Of a stretch of DNA of 64,000 nt, positions 41,936 through 51,728 are shown piece by piece. The position numbers and the translations under genes were made by a program. The stretch is taken from the NCBI RefSeq assembly GCF_040436315.1, contig NZ_AP031572.1:3534001-3598000 (forward strand), written 5' to 3'. A model generated the notes under the pieces. It did no database searches, was not told the origin of the DNA, and saw nothing but the letters and a program-made list of their open reading frames with translations. Every line of letters starts with the position of its first letter. Position 1 is the first letter of the stretch. This DNA is from Synechocystis sp. LKSZ1 (GTDB taxonomy: Bacteria; Cyanobacteriota; Cyanobacteriia; Cyanobacteriales; Microcystaceae).

Positions 41936-43417
41936 CTAGCGAGTTTTGCCAACGCTTCCGGCCTCAAGATTCAGGGCCAGAAATTGCCCTAGCCAATCCT
42001 TGAGTACCCAAGTGGCCCGACAGTCGTCTTCGTTGTAGCGCAGAATCCAATGGAGATATTGCCGCTCACCGCTTTCTAGCCATTGGTCGTACCAACAGAC
42101 GGATTGGTCCCCGCTGGCCCCGGCATCCCGCCATTGAAAACCGAGCCAATTGGCCAGGGCCTTGAGGGAATAGCTTTCCACGGGACAAGTCACCGTGGCC
42201 ACCACGTAGCGATGGAGGTCAAAGCATTGTTTGAGTAATCGATTCCGTTCCTGTTTGGGGGTGTCGTAGAGCTGGGCGAGGCGTTTAATGGTCTCCACTT
42301 CGTATTCCGAAAAATGGAAAATAGGCGCTGTGGGATAGTGATTCACTAAAGCCAAAAAGGCCTGCCAGATTTCAGCTTCCTGCTCCGGCGTTTCTGCTAA
42401 AAAACCATGGAATTGTTCTTTGCCCGTGCGGTGATCTACCACCATGACGCCCAAAAGGTAGTCCAGATTGCGCTCCGGCTCAGCTTCGATGTCAAAGTAG
42501 AGTTCTACCGGGGCCTGGGGCAGGGGATTGGCCTTCAGCGGTGTTTTGAGAATGGCCCGCTTTTCCACCATGGCCTGGGCCTGGAGTTGCAGTTGGGCCG
42601 CGATGGCTGGCCCCATCAATTCCTCCATAGACACCATCGCAATATCTGCAAGGGCAGAGATCGTGAATACCCCGAGGGATTGCAGGGATTCATAACGACT
42701 GGGGGTTACTCCTGGAACCAGGGAGAGATGCTCCTGGGCCTGGGCCAAGGTATAGCAATGATTATGCCAATGACAGAGAGTACAGCGTTGTCGCGAAATA
42801 AAGACCTCTGGTTCCCCTCGATGGACGAGGGTCTGGACGCAATCCATTAAGGTCTGCTGAAAGCGGGGCAACCATTCCAGTAAATCCACGCGATGCAGAT
42901 TACCCCGCCGCAGAATAATGTCGGCGTGGGGCGGCAAATGGCCCTGGTGAACGGCGATTAATTGGGCGTAGAAAGCGGCGAGAATCTTGTATTCTGGTTT
43001 GGGCCGGCGGCCAAGCTGGATGCTGACCGGAACGTATTCCCAATCGCCCCAACAGGATTGACCAGGGTGTCTAACCAGCAGGGGAGGATAACCCACCAGA
43101 AGAAGCGTGTCCTGACCATCCCGGAAATGACCGAGGCCATCAGTGAGACAGCCATTGTAAATACAATCGGCTCCCTGGGCCATGAGTTGAAGGGTGGCCT
43201 GGGCCCGGAGTTCCCATTGTCCTTTCGCCGCAACGGGTTCCTGGTAGTGGGGGTAGAATTTCTGGAGAACGCTCTGGGTGTGTTTATAGCTTTCTTGACG
43301 CAGTTTCAGCAAAAAATCGCGCTCTGGACTGCGATCTTCAGGATTGCCATAGACATTGAGATAGGCCCGGCGTTGACAGCGCTTGTAGTCGAGGAGCAAA
43401 GAGTCTGTCACTAGCAT
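41936..43417 (-). CDS. TM0106 family RecB-like nuclease with RNase H-like exonuclease domain
   Basis: The 493-residue protein joins two nuclease-like halves. The N-terminal half resembles Cas4/RecB: it opens with LLLDYKRCQRRAYLN and carries a second cysteine cluster CTLCHWHNHC near residue 220, suggesting a [4Fe-4S] cluster, with a PD-(D/E)XK-type core between. A helix-hairpin-helix-like region (LSLVPGVTPSRYESLQSLGVFTISALADI) follows. The C-terminal half is an RNase H-like domain (ELYFDIEAEPERNLDYLLGVMV and RYNEDDCRATWVLKDWL). The domain architecture is that of the TM0106 family, whose substrates are unknown. It is preceded by a DUF2605 gene and followed by a coiled-coil gene. Confidence 0.85.
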   Translation of the reverse strand: MLVTDSLLLDYKRCQRRAYLNVYGNPEDRSPERDFLLKLRQESYKHTQSVLQKFYPHYQEPVAAKGQWELRAQATLQLMAQGADCIYNGCLTDGLGHFRDGQDTLLLVGYPPLLVRHPGQSCWGDWEYVPVSIQLGRRPKPEYKILAAFYAQLIAVHQGHLPPHADIILRRGNLHRVDLLEWLPRFQQTLMDCVQTLVHRGEPEVFISRQRCTLCHWHNHCYTLAQAQEHLSLVPGVTPSRYESLQSLGVFTISALADIAMVSMEELMGPAIAAQLQLQAQAMVEKRAILKTPLKANPLPQAPVELYFDIEAEPERNLDYLLGVMVVDHRTGKEQFHGFLAETPEQEAEIWQAFLALVNHYPTAPIFHFSEYEVETIKRLAQLYDTPKQERNRLLKQCFDLHRYVVATVTCPVESYSLKALANWLGFQWRDAGASGDQSVCWYDQWLESGERQYLHWILRYNEDDCRATWVLKDWLGQFLALNLEAGSVGKTR

Positions 43418-43453
43418 GGCCGACCCATCCAGGCAAATACCCTCCTAGACATA

Positions 43454-43810
43454 TCAGCTATCCAGTCCTGTGGGGAGCATCGTTGCATCCGCCTGGGGTT
43501 GCTGGAGTTGTCGCCATTGTCGCGCGACTTGCCAACACTCGGTCACGAGGTGATGCCAGGGCATAAGCACCCGCATTTCGATGCCGACCTGCTGGCCCGT
43601 AGCCATAAAGAGTAACTTGGCCGACTGCACTTCCTGCTGAGCCTGCTGTACCCGCGCCAATAATTGAGTCTGATCCGCTTCGGATAGAAAAGAAATCCGC
43701 TCCTTCTCCAGCAAACGCTGGGCACGGTCAAACCAGTAGTTAAAATCTTCTAACAACGGCTCAAGGATTGTTTTGAGCAGTTCTGGTTCACTAGGGTAGA
43801 GATTAGCCAT
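43454..43810 (-). CDS. DUF2605 family protein
   Basis: The 118-residue helical protein has the pattern LPEPELLKTILEPLLEDF-like start (PSEPELLKTILEPLLEDFNYWF), DQTQLLARVQQAQQEVQSAKLLF and MPWHHLVTECWQVARQWR, which define the cyanobacterial DUF2605 family. Function is unknown. It lies 36 nt upstream of the TM0106-type nuclease on the same strand and so may lead a three-gene unit. No membrane segment or metal motif is seen. Confidence 0.78.
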   Translation of the reverse strand: MANLYPSEPELLKTILEPLLEDFNYWFDRAQRLLEKERISFLSEADQTQLLARVQQAQQEVQSAKLLFMATGQQVGIEMRVLMPWHHLVTECWQVARQWRQLQQPQADATMLPTGLDS

Positions 43811-43937
43811 GATTAATAGGGATTAAATAAAAGATTTTTATTGTCACGGATATTATCTTTATAATTCTTAACATTTTTTGACAACTTTTTCAGAAATTGC
43901 TTGACGGCCTCACTTTCCTCTTATTTTGACTCGTTTC

Positions 43938-45164
43938 ATGTACGACCTTGTTATTATTGGCGCTAATCTTGCTGGAATTGTGGTAGCCCGGACAGCCATC
44001 CAGACAAAGCCCAGCCAACGGATTGCGCTAGTCTGTCAAGGGGAACAACCCCAGTTGATGATGGAGAAGTTAGCCGGCTTCCCCCCATCCCTAACGGGCC
44101 TGGCCCTGGCAACAGAATCCTGGTTAGCGGCCCTGAGTGAGTTGGCTGCCGCTGGTATTGATGTCGTTCCAGAATCAGGCTGTTTTTATCCAGGCCTACC
44201 ACCCATTTTTCAAACCAATACCCGACAACTCCAAGCTAGCCGTTACCTTTTGGCTGGGGGCTATAGCCAGGAGCCCTCTCATTGGTTCGGTCTGGCCCCC
44301 GCTGACTACCTGGCCTTGGATCTGTTTCGGCTCCAGTCCTGGGATTTTTCGCCCCAAAGCTGGGCTCTTATCGGGGCAACTCCCGCCAGTATAGCCTTGG
44401 CCCAATTCCTTGCCCAACAAGGTAAAACCGTCTATTTGCTGACCCGCAATTCCCATCTTCTACCAGCAGAAGACCAAAGTCTGGCCCATTTGTTACAGGT
44501 TTATCTCCAGGTCTTGGGGGTGACGATTCTCAGCGTTCCAGAGACTCAACTTCAGCTTCACCGTGACGGGAAAACCATCCAGGTGAGTCACGCCCAACAA
44601 ACATTGGCGGTGGAACAAGTCGTCCGTAACGGAGGTCATCCCCAGCCCCAGGGCCTGAATCTATCAGCCCTTGGCCTCGATTTCCCTACCGTAACCGCCC
44701 AGTTTCAGACCTATCATCCGGCCCTTTACGTCTGTGGCCCTTGGCTGAGGGGCTACGCCCTGCCCGCCCTCGTGCTTCAGGAAAGCCGTTGGCTGGCCTC
44801 CTTTCTTGTGGAAAAAAAGGTTTCCTCCCTAGATTATCTGGCCCTGCCCTACGGTATTGTCAGTGAACCGTCTTGGTTTCGCGTCGGCCTCACCGAGGCT
44901 CAGGCCAAAGACCGCTATGGCCAAGGTATCCAAATTCACTACTACACTGCTCCCCCAAAAATCGAAAAGGGCCTGCAGGATACCTTAAAAATTATCGCTG
45001 GCCCCTCACAACAACTGCTGGGGGCCCATTGGCTAGGAGAAGGCGCTCCTTGGGGAATTTCCCTTTTGGCCCTGGGCTATCAACAGGGCTGGACGCTAGA
45101 TACCCTCCGGCCCCACCTGGCCCTGATCGAACAAGAGTTCCAAGGGTTCCGCTCAGCAACGTAG
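43938..45164 (+). CDS. Flavin-dependent pyridine nucleotide oxidoreductase lacking the redox cysteines
   Basis: Starting at MYDLVIIGANLAGIVVAR (FAD-binding loop), the 408-residue protein follows the order of class I flavoprotein disulfide reductases, with an NAD(P)-binding loop SWALIGATPASIALAQFL near residue 155 and a C-terminal dimerisation-like domain (GLTEAQAKDRYGQGIQIHYY and LLGAHWLGEGA). The usual CxxxxC redox pair near the N-terminus is absent, so it cannot act as a normal disulfide reductase. It probably transfers electrons to another acceptor. The TTG at 43926 is a less likely start. It is convergent with the YbjN-like gene (3 nt). Confidence 0.78.
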   Translation: MYDLVIIGANLAGIVVARTAIQTKPSQRIALVCQGEQPQLMMEKLAGFPPSLTGLALATESWLAALSELAAAGIDVVPESGCFYPGLPPIFQTNTRQLQASRYLLAGGYSQEPSHWFGLAPADYLALDLFRLQSWDFSPQSWALIGATPASIALAQFLAQQGKTVYLLTRNSHLLPAEDQSLAHLLQVYLQVLGVTILSVPETQLQLHRDGKTIQVSHAQQTLAVEQVVRNGGHPQPQGLNLSALGLDFPTVTAQFQTYHPALYVCGPWLRGYALPALVLQESRWLASFLVEKKVSSLDYLALPYGIVSEPSWFRVGLTEAQAKDRYGQGIQIHYYTAPPKIEKGLQDTLKIIAGPSQQLLGAHWLGEGAPWGISLLALGYQQGWTLDTLRPHLALIEQEFQGFRSAT

Positions 45165-45167
45165 CGG

Positions 45168-45650
45168 CTAATCACTGGACGACTCGCTAGCAAAGCGCTC
45201 CCGCAGGTCATCGTCATTGTCGTCCGCCACTTCCGCCACCAAGGTAATCGCTCGGGAAATTTCTCCGGGGGAGAGATCGGCCACCGTCCGTTGCTGCATA
45301 ACGACGACTTGATCATTCATCAGTGCGAAACGAGTTTCGAGGGTATCGGAACTATTACGAGTCAGTAGCGTTCTAAACAACTCTGTTTCATTCTCAACGG
45401 GAAGCGTCAGCACAGTGGCCCAAACGGTCAGTAGATCTTCATCACTTTCCCCCGTCAATTGCACGAAAACTTCCGCAGAACCATATTGGAATTTCCAAAA
45501 TTGACCCTGGTCATTTTCGAGAACCATAGCGCTATTGTTCTGGGCCATACTACCAATCACAGTTTCGATTACATCATGGTGACTAGTCGCATTTAGGGTT
45601 TCGCTCCCTTGGTCAGGAGTCGTTAGGCTAAAGGATGAGGTCTGAGTCAT
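45168..45650 (-). CDS. YbjN-like domain protein
   Basis: The 160-residue acidic protein starts MTQTSSFSLTTPDQ, then has a compact alpha/beta domain: DVIETVIGSMAQNNSAMVLENDQGQFWKFQYGSAEVFVQLTGES and ETELFRTLLTRNSSDTLETRFALMNDQVVVMQQRTVADLSPGEISRAITLVAEVADDNDDDLRERF. This order of strands and helices resembles YbjN/type III chaperone-like folds; family members are common in cyanobacteria and poorly characterised. The ATG at 45650 is preferred to 45749, whose extra residues look non-coding. The gap to 45891 upstream carries a palindrome. Confidence 0.65.
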   Translation of the reverse strand: MTQTSSFSLTTPDQGSETLNATSHHDVIETVIGSMAQNNSAMVLENDQGQFWKFQYGSAEVFVQLTGESDEDLLTVWATVLTLPVENETELFRTLLTRNSSDTLETRFALMNDQVVVMQQRTVADLSPGEISRAITLVAEVADDNDDDLRERFASESSSD

Positions 45651-45816
45651 AGACTTGTCGCGGCGAAATGAACAACGGCAGGCGATGCCTAGCTCAATTA
45701 TCAGGGGAAGGGCGGCAACCGGGCCAAGATTTTCGCAGAAGGTAGACAAGAATCATACCTTCCATCGCACTTGTGTACCGTTTTAGTAGGTTGACTCGAA
45801 AGTATTTCTTAATGGG

Positions 45817-45840
45817 GCATACTGGAATGAGAAAGTATGC
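45817..45840. promoter_or_regulatory. Perfect 7-bp palindrome in a divergent promoter region
   Basis: GCATACT (45817-45823) and AGTATGC (45834-45840) are perfect inverted repeats with a 10-nt spacer. They lie in the AT-rich gap between the leftward YbjN-like gene and the rightward methyltransferase gene, where a shared operator would be expected. No gene is present in 45651-45891. Confidence 0.35.
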
Positions 45841-45891
45841 TTTGATGCCATTTTATTAGCTTTTCACTTTTATTGACTTCTTAACCAAGAA

Positions 45892-46734
45892 TTGATAAAA
45901 TATCTCCGATATTTTGAAAGATCATTAATTTTTTCACCCGATCCTAGAAAGTTGAGGTATTTACGGTCTCACAGGCGCTGGTTCATTGAACAAAAAGCAA
46001 TAATAAATCAATTAATAGTAGTAATACAAGATGGAATAGTAAAAATGAATATATCAGATTTACAGAAAAAATGGGAGTATTTGGCAGAGGTAGACCCATT
46101 GTGGGCAATTCTGTCTGATGATACCAAAAAAGGGGGGAAATGGAATATCGATGAGTTTTTTCAGGTAGGTAGAAAGGATGCTCAAAACTTTATTAACTTA
46201 GCCAAGCACATTCATCCAAACCTTAATTATGGCAAAGCCTTGGACTTCGGCTGCGGAGTGGGGCGACTCACTCAGGGGCATGCGTCTTTTTTTGAAAAGA
46301 TCATTGGGGTTGATGTATCGACGCGCATGATAGAGCTTGCCAATAAGCTTAATCAGCATCAAGCAAAAATTTCTTACTTAGCAAATAATTGTTCTAGTCT
46401 TCATGTTTTTGATGATAATAGTTTTGATTATATAATTTGCCATATTGTTCTTCAACATACCCCTCCTACAATTCACCAGAGTTATATACAAGAATTCGTT
46501 AGAATTCTCAAGCCGAATGGTTTTTGTATATTTCAGTTACCTGAGCCGTTCCCAGAATCTTGGGGTAGCGAAAGATTTGATGAAACAAGCAAAGATAAGC
46601 TAGATATGTATGGAACCTCAAAAGAAGAGGTCATAGAGATAGTGAAATCAAGAAATGGCCACATTCTTGATGTGGAGGATGATGGCTCATGTGGCCCTGA
46701 CCACAAAAGTAACAGGTATTGCTTTACAGTTTAA
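45892..46734 (+). CDS. SAM-dependent methyltransferase, AT-rich
   Basis: A class I methyltransferase. Motif I ALDFGCGVGRLTQG is near residue 117 and acidic loop GVDVSTRMIELANKL follows; YIICHIVLQHTPP and LKPNGFCIFQLPEPFPE complete the fold. The domain proper begins at MNISDLQKKWEYLAEVDPLWAIL, so the ATG at 46045 is an attractive start. The TTG at 45892 would add 51 basic residues (RSLIFSPDPRKLRYLRSHRRW) that also look protein-like. The target is unknown. The gene is AT-rich and GGCC-poor compared with its neighbours, which suggests transfer. A TetR regulator follows after 110 nt. Confidence 0.8.
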   Translation: MIKYLRYFERSLIFSPDPRKLRYLRSHRRWFIEQKAIINQLIVVIQDGIVKMNISDLQKKWEYLAEVDPLWAILSDDTKKGGKWNIDEFFQVGRKDAQNFINLAKHIHPNLNYGKALDFGCGVGRLTQGHASFFEKIIGVDVSTRMIELANKLNQHQAKISYLANNCSSLHVFDDNSFDYIICHIVLQHTPPTIHQSYIQEFVRILKPNGFCIFQLPEPFPESWGSERFDETSKDKLDMYGTSKEEVIEIVKSRNGHILDVEDDGSCGPDHKSNRYCFTV

Positions 46735-46844
46735 AAATACTAAAATCATTATACCGGAAAAACACCTGTATGTGAAGATTCCTAGCTATCGTTGTAAACA
46801 AATTAGGGTCTTCAGGGACAATAAAAAAGAAGGGTATTGGGACA

Positions 46845-47489
46845 ATGGGGATTACCATGCAAAGAACAAGCCATCCATCTAGCAGTCATCCGCCAAGTTC
46901 ACTGCCGGAAGAATCGACTCGTACTCGTATTCTCCAAGGGGCCTTGAAGTTATTTGCTACAAAGGGGTACGATGGTTCTACTACCAAGGACTTGGCCCAA
47001 GTAGCCCATATTGCCGAAGGAACCCTATTTCGTTACTTTCCCAATAAAAAAGCTATTTTGGTGGAGGTGGCGACCCAGGGTTGGATTGATATTCTGACGG
47101 ATTTACTCACAGAATTGAGTGAGATGGGGAGCTACAAGGCCATTGCCCAGGTGATGCGAAGACGGATGTTCCATCTCCGGGAAAATAAATATTTATTCCA
47201 AGTTTGCTTTGTCGAAGCGCAATTCCATCCTGAACTACGGGAACGAATCCAGGCCGAGATCATCGAAAAAATGACTGATGTGGCCGAGGCCTTTTTCCAG
47301 ACTGCCATGGATAGGGGTATCTATCGGCGCATGAACCCCAAAATCGTGGCCCAGGTCTTTCTTGGCATGTTTGCTGTGGCTGGCTTTTCAGAGCAGACTC
47401 TAGATCCCAAGGTTTCCCCCCAGGCCCTGCAGGAAATGGCAGAAGGCCTGGCCGATATTTTTTTGCACGGGGTTTTGATGCCGGAGTAA
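46845..47489 (+). CDS. TetR family transcriptional regulator
   Basis: The N-terminal helix-turn-helix domain is clear: TRTRILQGALKLFATKGYDGSTTKDLAQVAHIAEGTLFRYFPNKKAILVEVA. The remaining roughly 140 residues form the helical ligand-binding and dimerisation domain (RRRMFHLRENKYLFQVCFVEAQFHPELRERIQAEI). TetR proteins usually repress neighbouring or own genes until a ligand binds. An internal ATG at 46857 has GGGG 7 nt upstream and is a possible start. Convergent with clpB. Target genes are not obvious; the upstream methyltransferase is one candidate. Confidence 0.9.
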   Translation: MGITMQRTSHPSSSHPPSSLPEESTRTRILQGALKLFATKGYDGSTTKDLAQVAHIAEGTLFRYFPNKKAILVEVATQGWIDILTDLLTELSEMGSYKAIAQVMRRRMFHLRENKYLFQVCFVEAQFHPELRERIQAEIIEKMTDVAEAFFQTAMDRGIYRRMNPKIVAQVFLGMFAVAGFSEQTLDPKVSPQALQEMAEGLADIFLHGVLMPE

Positions 47490-47636
47490 CAGGCTAATTG
47501 TCCTAAGTGCTAAGACTGGCATACAACTCACCTTGACGCTACTACCTCAACCATAAGTTAAATCGAACGAGGTATGGAGATTGTGGGTGTCTCTAATAAA
47601 CTGATGCTGACTGGCCCCTGGGAAAACCATCAAATC

Positions 47637-47671
47637 AAAAAGGGCTGGGGCAATTAGTCCCCAACCCCTTC
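47637..47671 (-). terminator. Rho-independent terminator of clpB
   Basis: On the minus strand, AGGGGTTGGGG pairs with CCCCAGCCCTT with one mismatch around an 8-nt loop and is followed by TTTTT, beginning about 10 nt after the clpB stop. Confidence 0.8.
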
Positions 47672-47680
47672 TTGGTTCAA

Positions 47681-50299
47681 TTAAGCGGTGACAACGAGTT
47701 GTGATAGCGGTTTGAAGCTGAGTCGCTCTCCCTCCACATCGACAAGAATGGTGTCGCCAGGTTTGTAATCACCCCGCAGAATGGCCTTGGCGATGGCCGT
47801 TTCTAGGTAACGTTGCACCGCTCGTTTGAGGGGCCTTGCACCATAGACCGGGTCGTAGCCCACTTCTGCGAGGAAATCAAGGGCCACTTCCGATAGTTTC
47901 AGACCCAGTTTTTGTTCTGCTAGGCGTTGGGCCAATAGATCGACTTGCAGTTGGATGATCTGCCGCAATTGGGCCTTTTGGAGCCCATGGAAAATAATGG
48001 TTTCATCGACGCGGTTGAGGAATTCCGGTCGGAAACTATTGCGCATCACCTCCATCACCCGACTCCGCATTTCTTCGTACTGGCTATCATCTCCGGCCAC
48101 ATCCAGGATGTACTGGGAACCCAGGTTGCTGGTCATAATAATGATGGTATTTTTGAAATCCACCACATGGCCCTGGGCATCGGTGAGGCGGCCGTCGTCC
48201 AGAATTTGGAGCATGACGTTGAAGACATCCGCATGGGCCTTTTCAATCTCATCAAAAAGGATCACGGAATAGGGCCGGCGACGAATGGCTTCCGTTAATT
48301 GGCCCCCTTCTTCGTAACCGACGTAGCCCGGAGGGGCTCCCATCAAGCGGGAAACGGTATGTTTCTCCATGTATTCCGACATATCAATGCGGACTAGCGC
48401 CTCTTCTGTGTCAAAGAGGTTTTGGGCCAGGGCCTTGGCCAGTTCTGTCTTACCGACCCCAGTGGGCCCCAGGAAGATAAAGCTGGCCGTAGGGCGATTG
48501 GGATCCGATAGGCCGGCCCGAGACCGTTGGATGGCTTCGGCCACCGCAGTAACGGCTTCTTCTTGGCCCACGACACGCTGGTGCAATTCATCTTCTAGGT
48601 TTAGCAGTTTTTCCTTTTCCGATTCCACCAATTTGCTGATGGGAATGCCTGTCCATTTAGCAATAATTTCAGCAATGTCGGATTCGAGTACTTCTTCCCG
48701 CAGGAGGGATTTACCAGAGGTTTGTTTTTCTGCTAATTGAGCTTCTAAACTTTGAACTTTTCGTTGCAGATCCGTGAGTTTACCGTATTGTAGTTCTGCC
48801 GCCCGATTGTAGTCATAATCCCGCTGAGCTTGTTGAATTTCCAGATTAACTTGTTCAATGGATTCCTTGACAGAGCGAATTTGATCAATGACTTCTTTTT
48901 CTCCTTGCCACTGGGCATTCAGGCCAGACTGTTCCTCTTTGAGATCCGCCAGTTCCTTTTCCAGTTTTTCCAAGCGCTCCTTGGAAGCCGGGTCGTTTTC
49001 CCGTTGCAGGGAAAGCCGTTCCATTTCCAATTGCAGGATCTTACGATCTACCTCGTCCAGGTCTTCCGGCTTGGAGGTGATTTCCATTTTGAGCTTGGCC
49101 GCTGCTTCATCTACTAGGTCAATAGCTTTATCCGGCAGGAAGCGGTCGCTGATGTAGCGATTAGAGAGCATGGCCGCCGCCACCAGAGCACTATCAGCAA
49201 TTTTGACCCCGTGGTGCAATTCGTAGCGTTCCTTCAGGCCCCGCAGGATGGAAATGGTATCCACAACATTGGGTTCATCGACAAAGACTTCTTGGAAACG
49301 GCGTTCCAGGGCCGCATCTTTTTCGATGTATTTACGGTACTCATCCAGGGTTGTGGCCCCAATACAGCGCAGTTCCCCCCGAGCCAGCATCGGTTTGAGC
49401 AGGTTGCCCGCGTCCATCGCCCCTTGGGTGGCCCCGGCCCCAACGACGGTATGGATTTCATCAATAAAGAGGATGATATTACCCTGGCTTTCGGTGACTT
49501 CTTTTAAAACTGCTTTCAGTCGTTCCTCAAATTCCCCCCGGTACTTGGCCCCGGCAATTAAGGCCCCCATGTCAAGGGAAATGAGTTTGCGATCCCGTAA
49601 GGATTCCGGGACATCCCGGTTAATAATACGCTGGGCCAGGCCTTCGGCGATGGCGGTTTTACCAACCCCCGGCTCCCCGATCAGGACTGGGTTATTTTTG
49701 GTACGGCGGGAAAGAATTTGAATGGTGCGGCGAATTTCTTCATCGCGGCCAATGACGGGATCGACCTTGCCTTGACGGGCCAACTCCGTTAGATCACGGC
49801 CGTATTTTTCTAGGGATTCGTATTTACCTTCGGGATTTTGATCGGTCACTTTTTGACTACCTCGGACTTGTTGAATAATCTCTTTGAGTTTGCTTTCCGT
49901 CAGACCTAAATCCTGGAACAGGCCCTTGCCAAAGCGGTCGTCCCTAGCGTATCCCAGCAGGAGATGCTCAATGGAAATAAAGTCATCGCCAAACTCCTTG
50001 CGATAAGCTTCGGCCCGGTCAAGTAGGGTATCTAAACTCCGGCCCAGATAGATCGAATCCGTCGGATTGCTCAACTTGGGTTGACGATTAATAAAATCAT
50101 CCGTCCGTTCTCGTAGGCGGGCCAGACTAATATTGGCCTTACCGAGAATGCTACTGGCCAGGCCCTCTTGTTCCAGCAAGGCCCTCAGGAGATGCTCACT
50201 CTCGATCTGCTGTTGCCGGTACTGCTTGGCAATCTCCGGAGTTTTGGCGATGGCCTCCCAGGCCTTTTCCGTAAATTGATTGGGATTAGTGGGTTGCAT
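47681..50299 (-). CDS. clpB: ATP-dependent disaggregase ClpB
   Basis: The 872-residue Hsp100 protein resolves protein aggregates with the DnaK system. The N-terminal domain (residues 1-150) is followed by AAA-1 with Walker [14 protein letters not shown] and Walker B LFIDEIH, the long coiled-coil middle domain (about 410-530, [30 protein letters not shown]) and AAA-2 with Walker [15 protein letters not shown] and the pore loop GYVGYEEGG. The length and N-terminus match the ClpB1 type, important for thermotolerance in cyanobacteria. No CIRCE operator was seen upstream. A strong terminator follows. Confidence 0.97.
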   Translation of the reverse strand: MQPTNPNQFTEKAWEAIAKTPEIAKQYRQQQIESEHLLRALLEQEGLASSILGKANISLARLRERTDDFINRQPKLSNPTDSIYLGRSLDTLLDRAEAYRKEFGDDFISIEHLLLGYARDDRFGKGLFQDLGLTESKLKEIIQQVRGSQKVTDQNPEGKYESLEKYGRDLTELARQGKVDPVIGRDEEIRRTIQILSRRTKNNPVLIGEPGVGKTAIAEGLAQRIINRDVPESLRDRKLISLDMGALIAGAKYRGEFEERLKAVLKEVTESQGNIILFIDEIHTVVGAGATQGAMDAGNLLKPMLARGELRCIGATTLDEYRKYIEKDAALERRFQEVFVDEPNVVDTISILRGLKERYELHHGVKIADSALVAAAMLSNRYISDRFLPDKAIDLVDEAAAKLKMEITSKPEDLDEVDRKILQLEMERLSLQRENDPASKERLEKLEKELADLKEEQSGLNAQWQGEKEVIDQIRSVKESIEQVNLEIQQAQRDYDYNRAAELQYGKLTDLQRKVQSLEAQLAEKQTSGKSLLREEVLESDIAEIIAKWTGIPISKLVESEKEKLLNLEDELHQRVVGQEEAVTAVAEAIQRSRAGLSDPNRPTASFIFLGPTGVGKTELAKALAQNLFDTEEALVRIDMSEYMEKHTVSRLMGAPPGYVGYEEGGQLTEAIRRRPYSVILFDEIEKAHADVFNVMLQILDDGRLTDAQGHVVDFKNTIIIMTSNLGSQYILDVAGDDSQYEEMRSRVMEVMRNSFRPEFLNRVDETIIFHGLQKAQLRQIIQLQVDLLAQRLAEQKLGLKLSEVALDFLAEVGYDPVYGARPLKRAVQRYLETAIAKAILRGDYKPGDTILVDVEGERLSFKPLSQLVVTA

Positions 50300-50492
50300 A
50301 GAATTTCACATAGGCGACTACTCCCTTAATTTTAGGAGGCCACTTCCAGGGACTAGGATGGGGTTTTCCGGATCTGGGGGTAGGGTTTTCCCGGCGGGCC
50401 TGGGCAGAATGACTAACGGTGGTGCTGTGTTGAACAGACTGGATAGGCCTCGTATAGACTTTTAGCAGTGTCATTCTCCGATCAGGAATCCG

Positions 50493-51728
50493 ATGTTGAA
50501 TAAACTGCGCTTTTGGCTTCAGCAGGCCTTCCGTAAGTCGAGAACTCTCAATAATGAGCCCCTCAATAAAGTTAGCCTAGTTGTTTTAATTATTGTTGAT
50601 CTGTTTATTTTGGTTAATGTTTTTTCCGGCTTAGATGACATTGGCCAATGGTACTTAAGTCCAGAACAACGTTATCCTTGCTATGGCCAATGGCAACAGT
50701 TTCAGCAAGATAGTCAAAGCCAGAAAAGATATCAAATTATTGACGATGCCATTATCATTGCCGATCCCACTCACAGCTACCAAACGGAATATCGCCAGGC
50801 CCAAAGCAATCATTTGGGTAAGGTTTCTGCCACCTGCCTCCAATACGGTGGCCTAAAGGACAAAGTCAATAGTAAAACCAACCAGGCCCTGCTCAGGGAA
50901 ATTCAGACACGCCAAAGTGAAGTTCGGAAACTGGATGAGGCTAACAGTAATATCCTTAATCAATACGATTCAACCTTGCTTGAAAAAATTGCGGGGCAAT
51001 CTCCCGACCGCTCGATCAATGCCGTTGGAGCTGATAAAGCAAAACAGCAATTAGAGCAAAACAGTCGTCAAATCCAGCGCTTAGAAAAAGAAATTGCCAA
51101 TCTTAAAAGGGACTTACTGAATCAGTCCAGTAGCTTAACTTTTCTGGCCCTTCTGGAAGATAAAACCAGTTTTATCCAGCTTCAAAAGGATTATCAAACG
51201 GCCCGGTTTTGGTATCCTAGCCTGCAATTATTGCTACAAGTGCTTTTTTTGGCCCCGCTGATTTTAGTGGCCCTCGGGGTGCATCGCTTGGCCCAACGTC
51301 AAAACTATGGCCTGGTTGCCCTGATTAGCTGGCATTTGCTAGTCATTTTTTCTATCCCCCTGCTTCTTCGAGTTTTCCAGTTTCTTCAAATCGGTTTCAT
51401 TTTCCAGGGCCTTTTCGATCTCATCCAGGCCCTTGTAGGAGAATTATTATTCCTCGTCAACTATATCTATATTCTGCTAATTCCCCTCTTGGGTTTTGCT
51501 ATTATTAAATTCTCCCAACGAGTCATTTTTAATCCTAAACGCCAAGCGGCCAATCGAATTCAACAAAATCGCTGTTTTTACTGTGCAAAAAAGTTACGCC
51601 CCACCGACCGCCATTGTCCCCATTGTGGCCAGGGCCAATACCAAGCCTGTGAGCAATGCCATTGCCTAACCTATTCTGTTCTTCCCTACTGTCGTAAGTG
51701 CGGTCATTCCTTACTGTCAAGGCGTTGA
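50493..51728 (+). CDS. Membrane protein with C-terminal double zinc ribbon
   Basis: The 411-residue protein has one N-terminal membrane helix (VSLVVLIIVDLFILVNVFSGL), a large periplasmic-side or coiled-coil region (VRKLDEANSNILNQYDSTLLEKIAG and QLEQNSRQIQRLEKEIANLKRDLL), then three membrane helices and a C-terminal double zinc ribbon with four CxxC pairs (CFYC, CPHC, CEQC, CRKC). Function is unknown. This layout, with an extracytoplasmic coiled coil and cytoplasmic zinc ribbons, would suit a sensor or scaffold. It is divergent from clpB with a gap of about 190 nt. Confidence 0.75.
   Translation: MLNKLRFWLQQAFRKSRTLNNEPLNKVSLVVLIIVDLFILVNVFSGLDDIGQWYLSPEQRYPCYGQWQQFQQDSQSQKRYQIIDDAIIIADPTHSYQTEYRQAQSNHLGKVSATCLQYGGLKDKVNSKTNQALLREIQTRQSEVRKLDEANSNILNQYDSTLLEKIAGQSPDRSINAVGADKAKQQLEQNSRQIQRLEKEIANLKRDLLNQSSSLTFLALLEDKTSFIQLQKDYQTARFWYPSLQLLLQVLFLAPLILVALGVHRLAQRQNYGLVALISWHLLVIFSIPLLLRVFQFLQIGFIFQGLFDLIQALVGELLFLVNYIYILLIPLLGFAIIKFSQRVIFNPKRQAANRIQQNRCFYCAKKLRPTDRHCPHCGQGQYQACEQCHCLTYSVLPYCRKCGHSLLSRR

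Noticed and set aside
47500-47515. Half of a CIRCE-like operator (AAGTGCTAA) near the TetR gene end
   Set aside because: Only one half-site is present and it is not upstream of a heat-shock gene.
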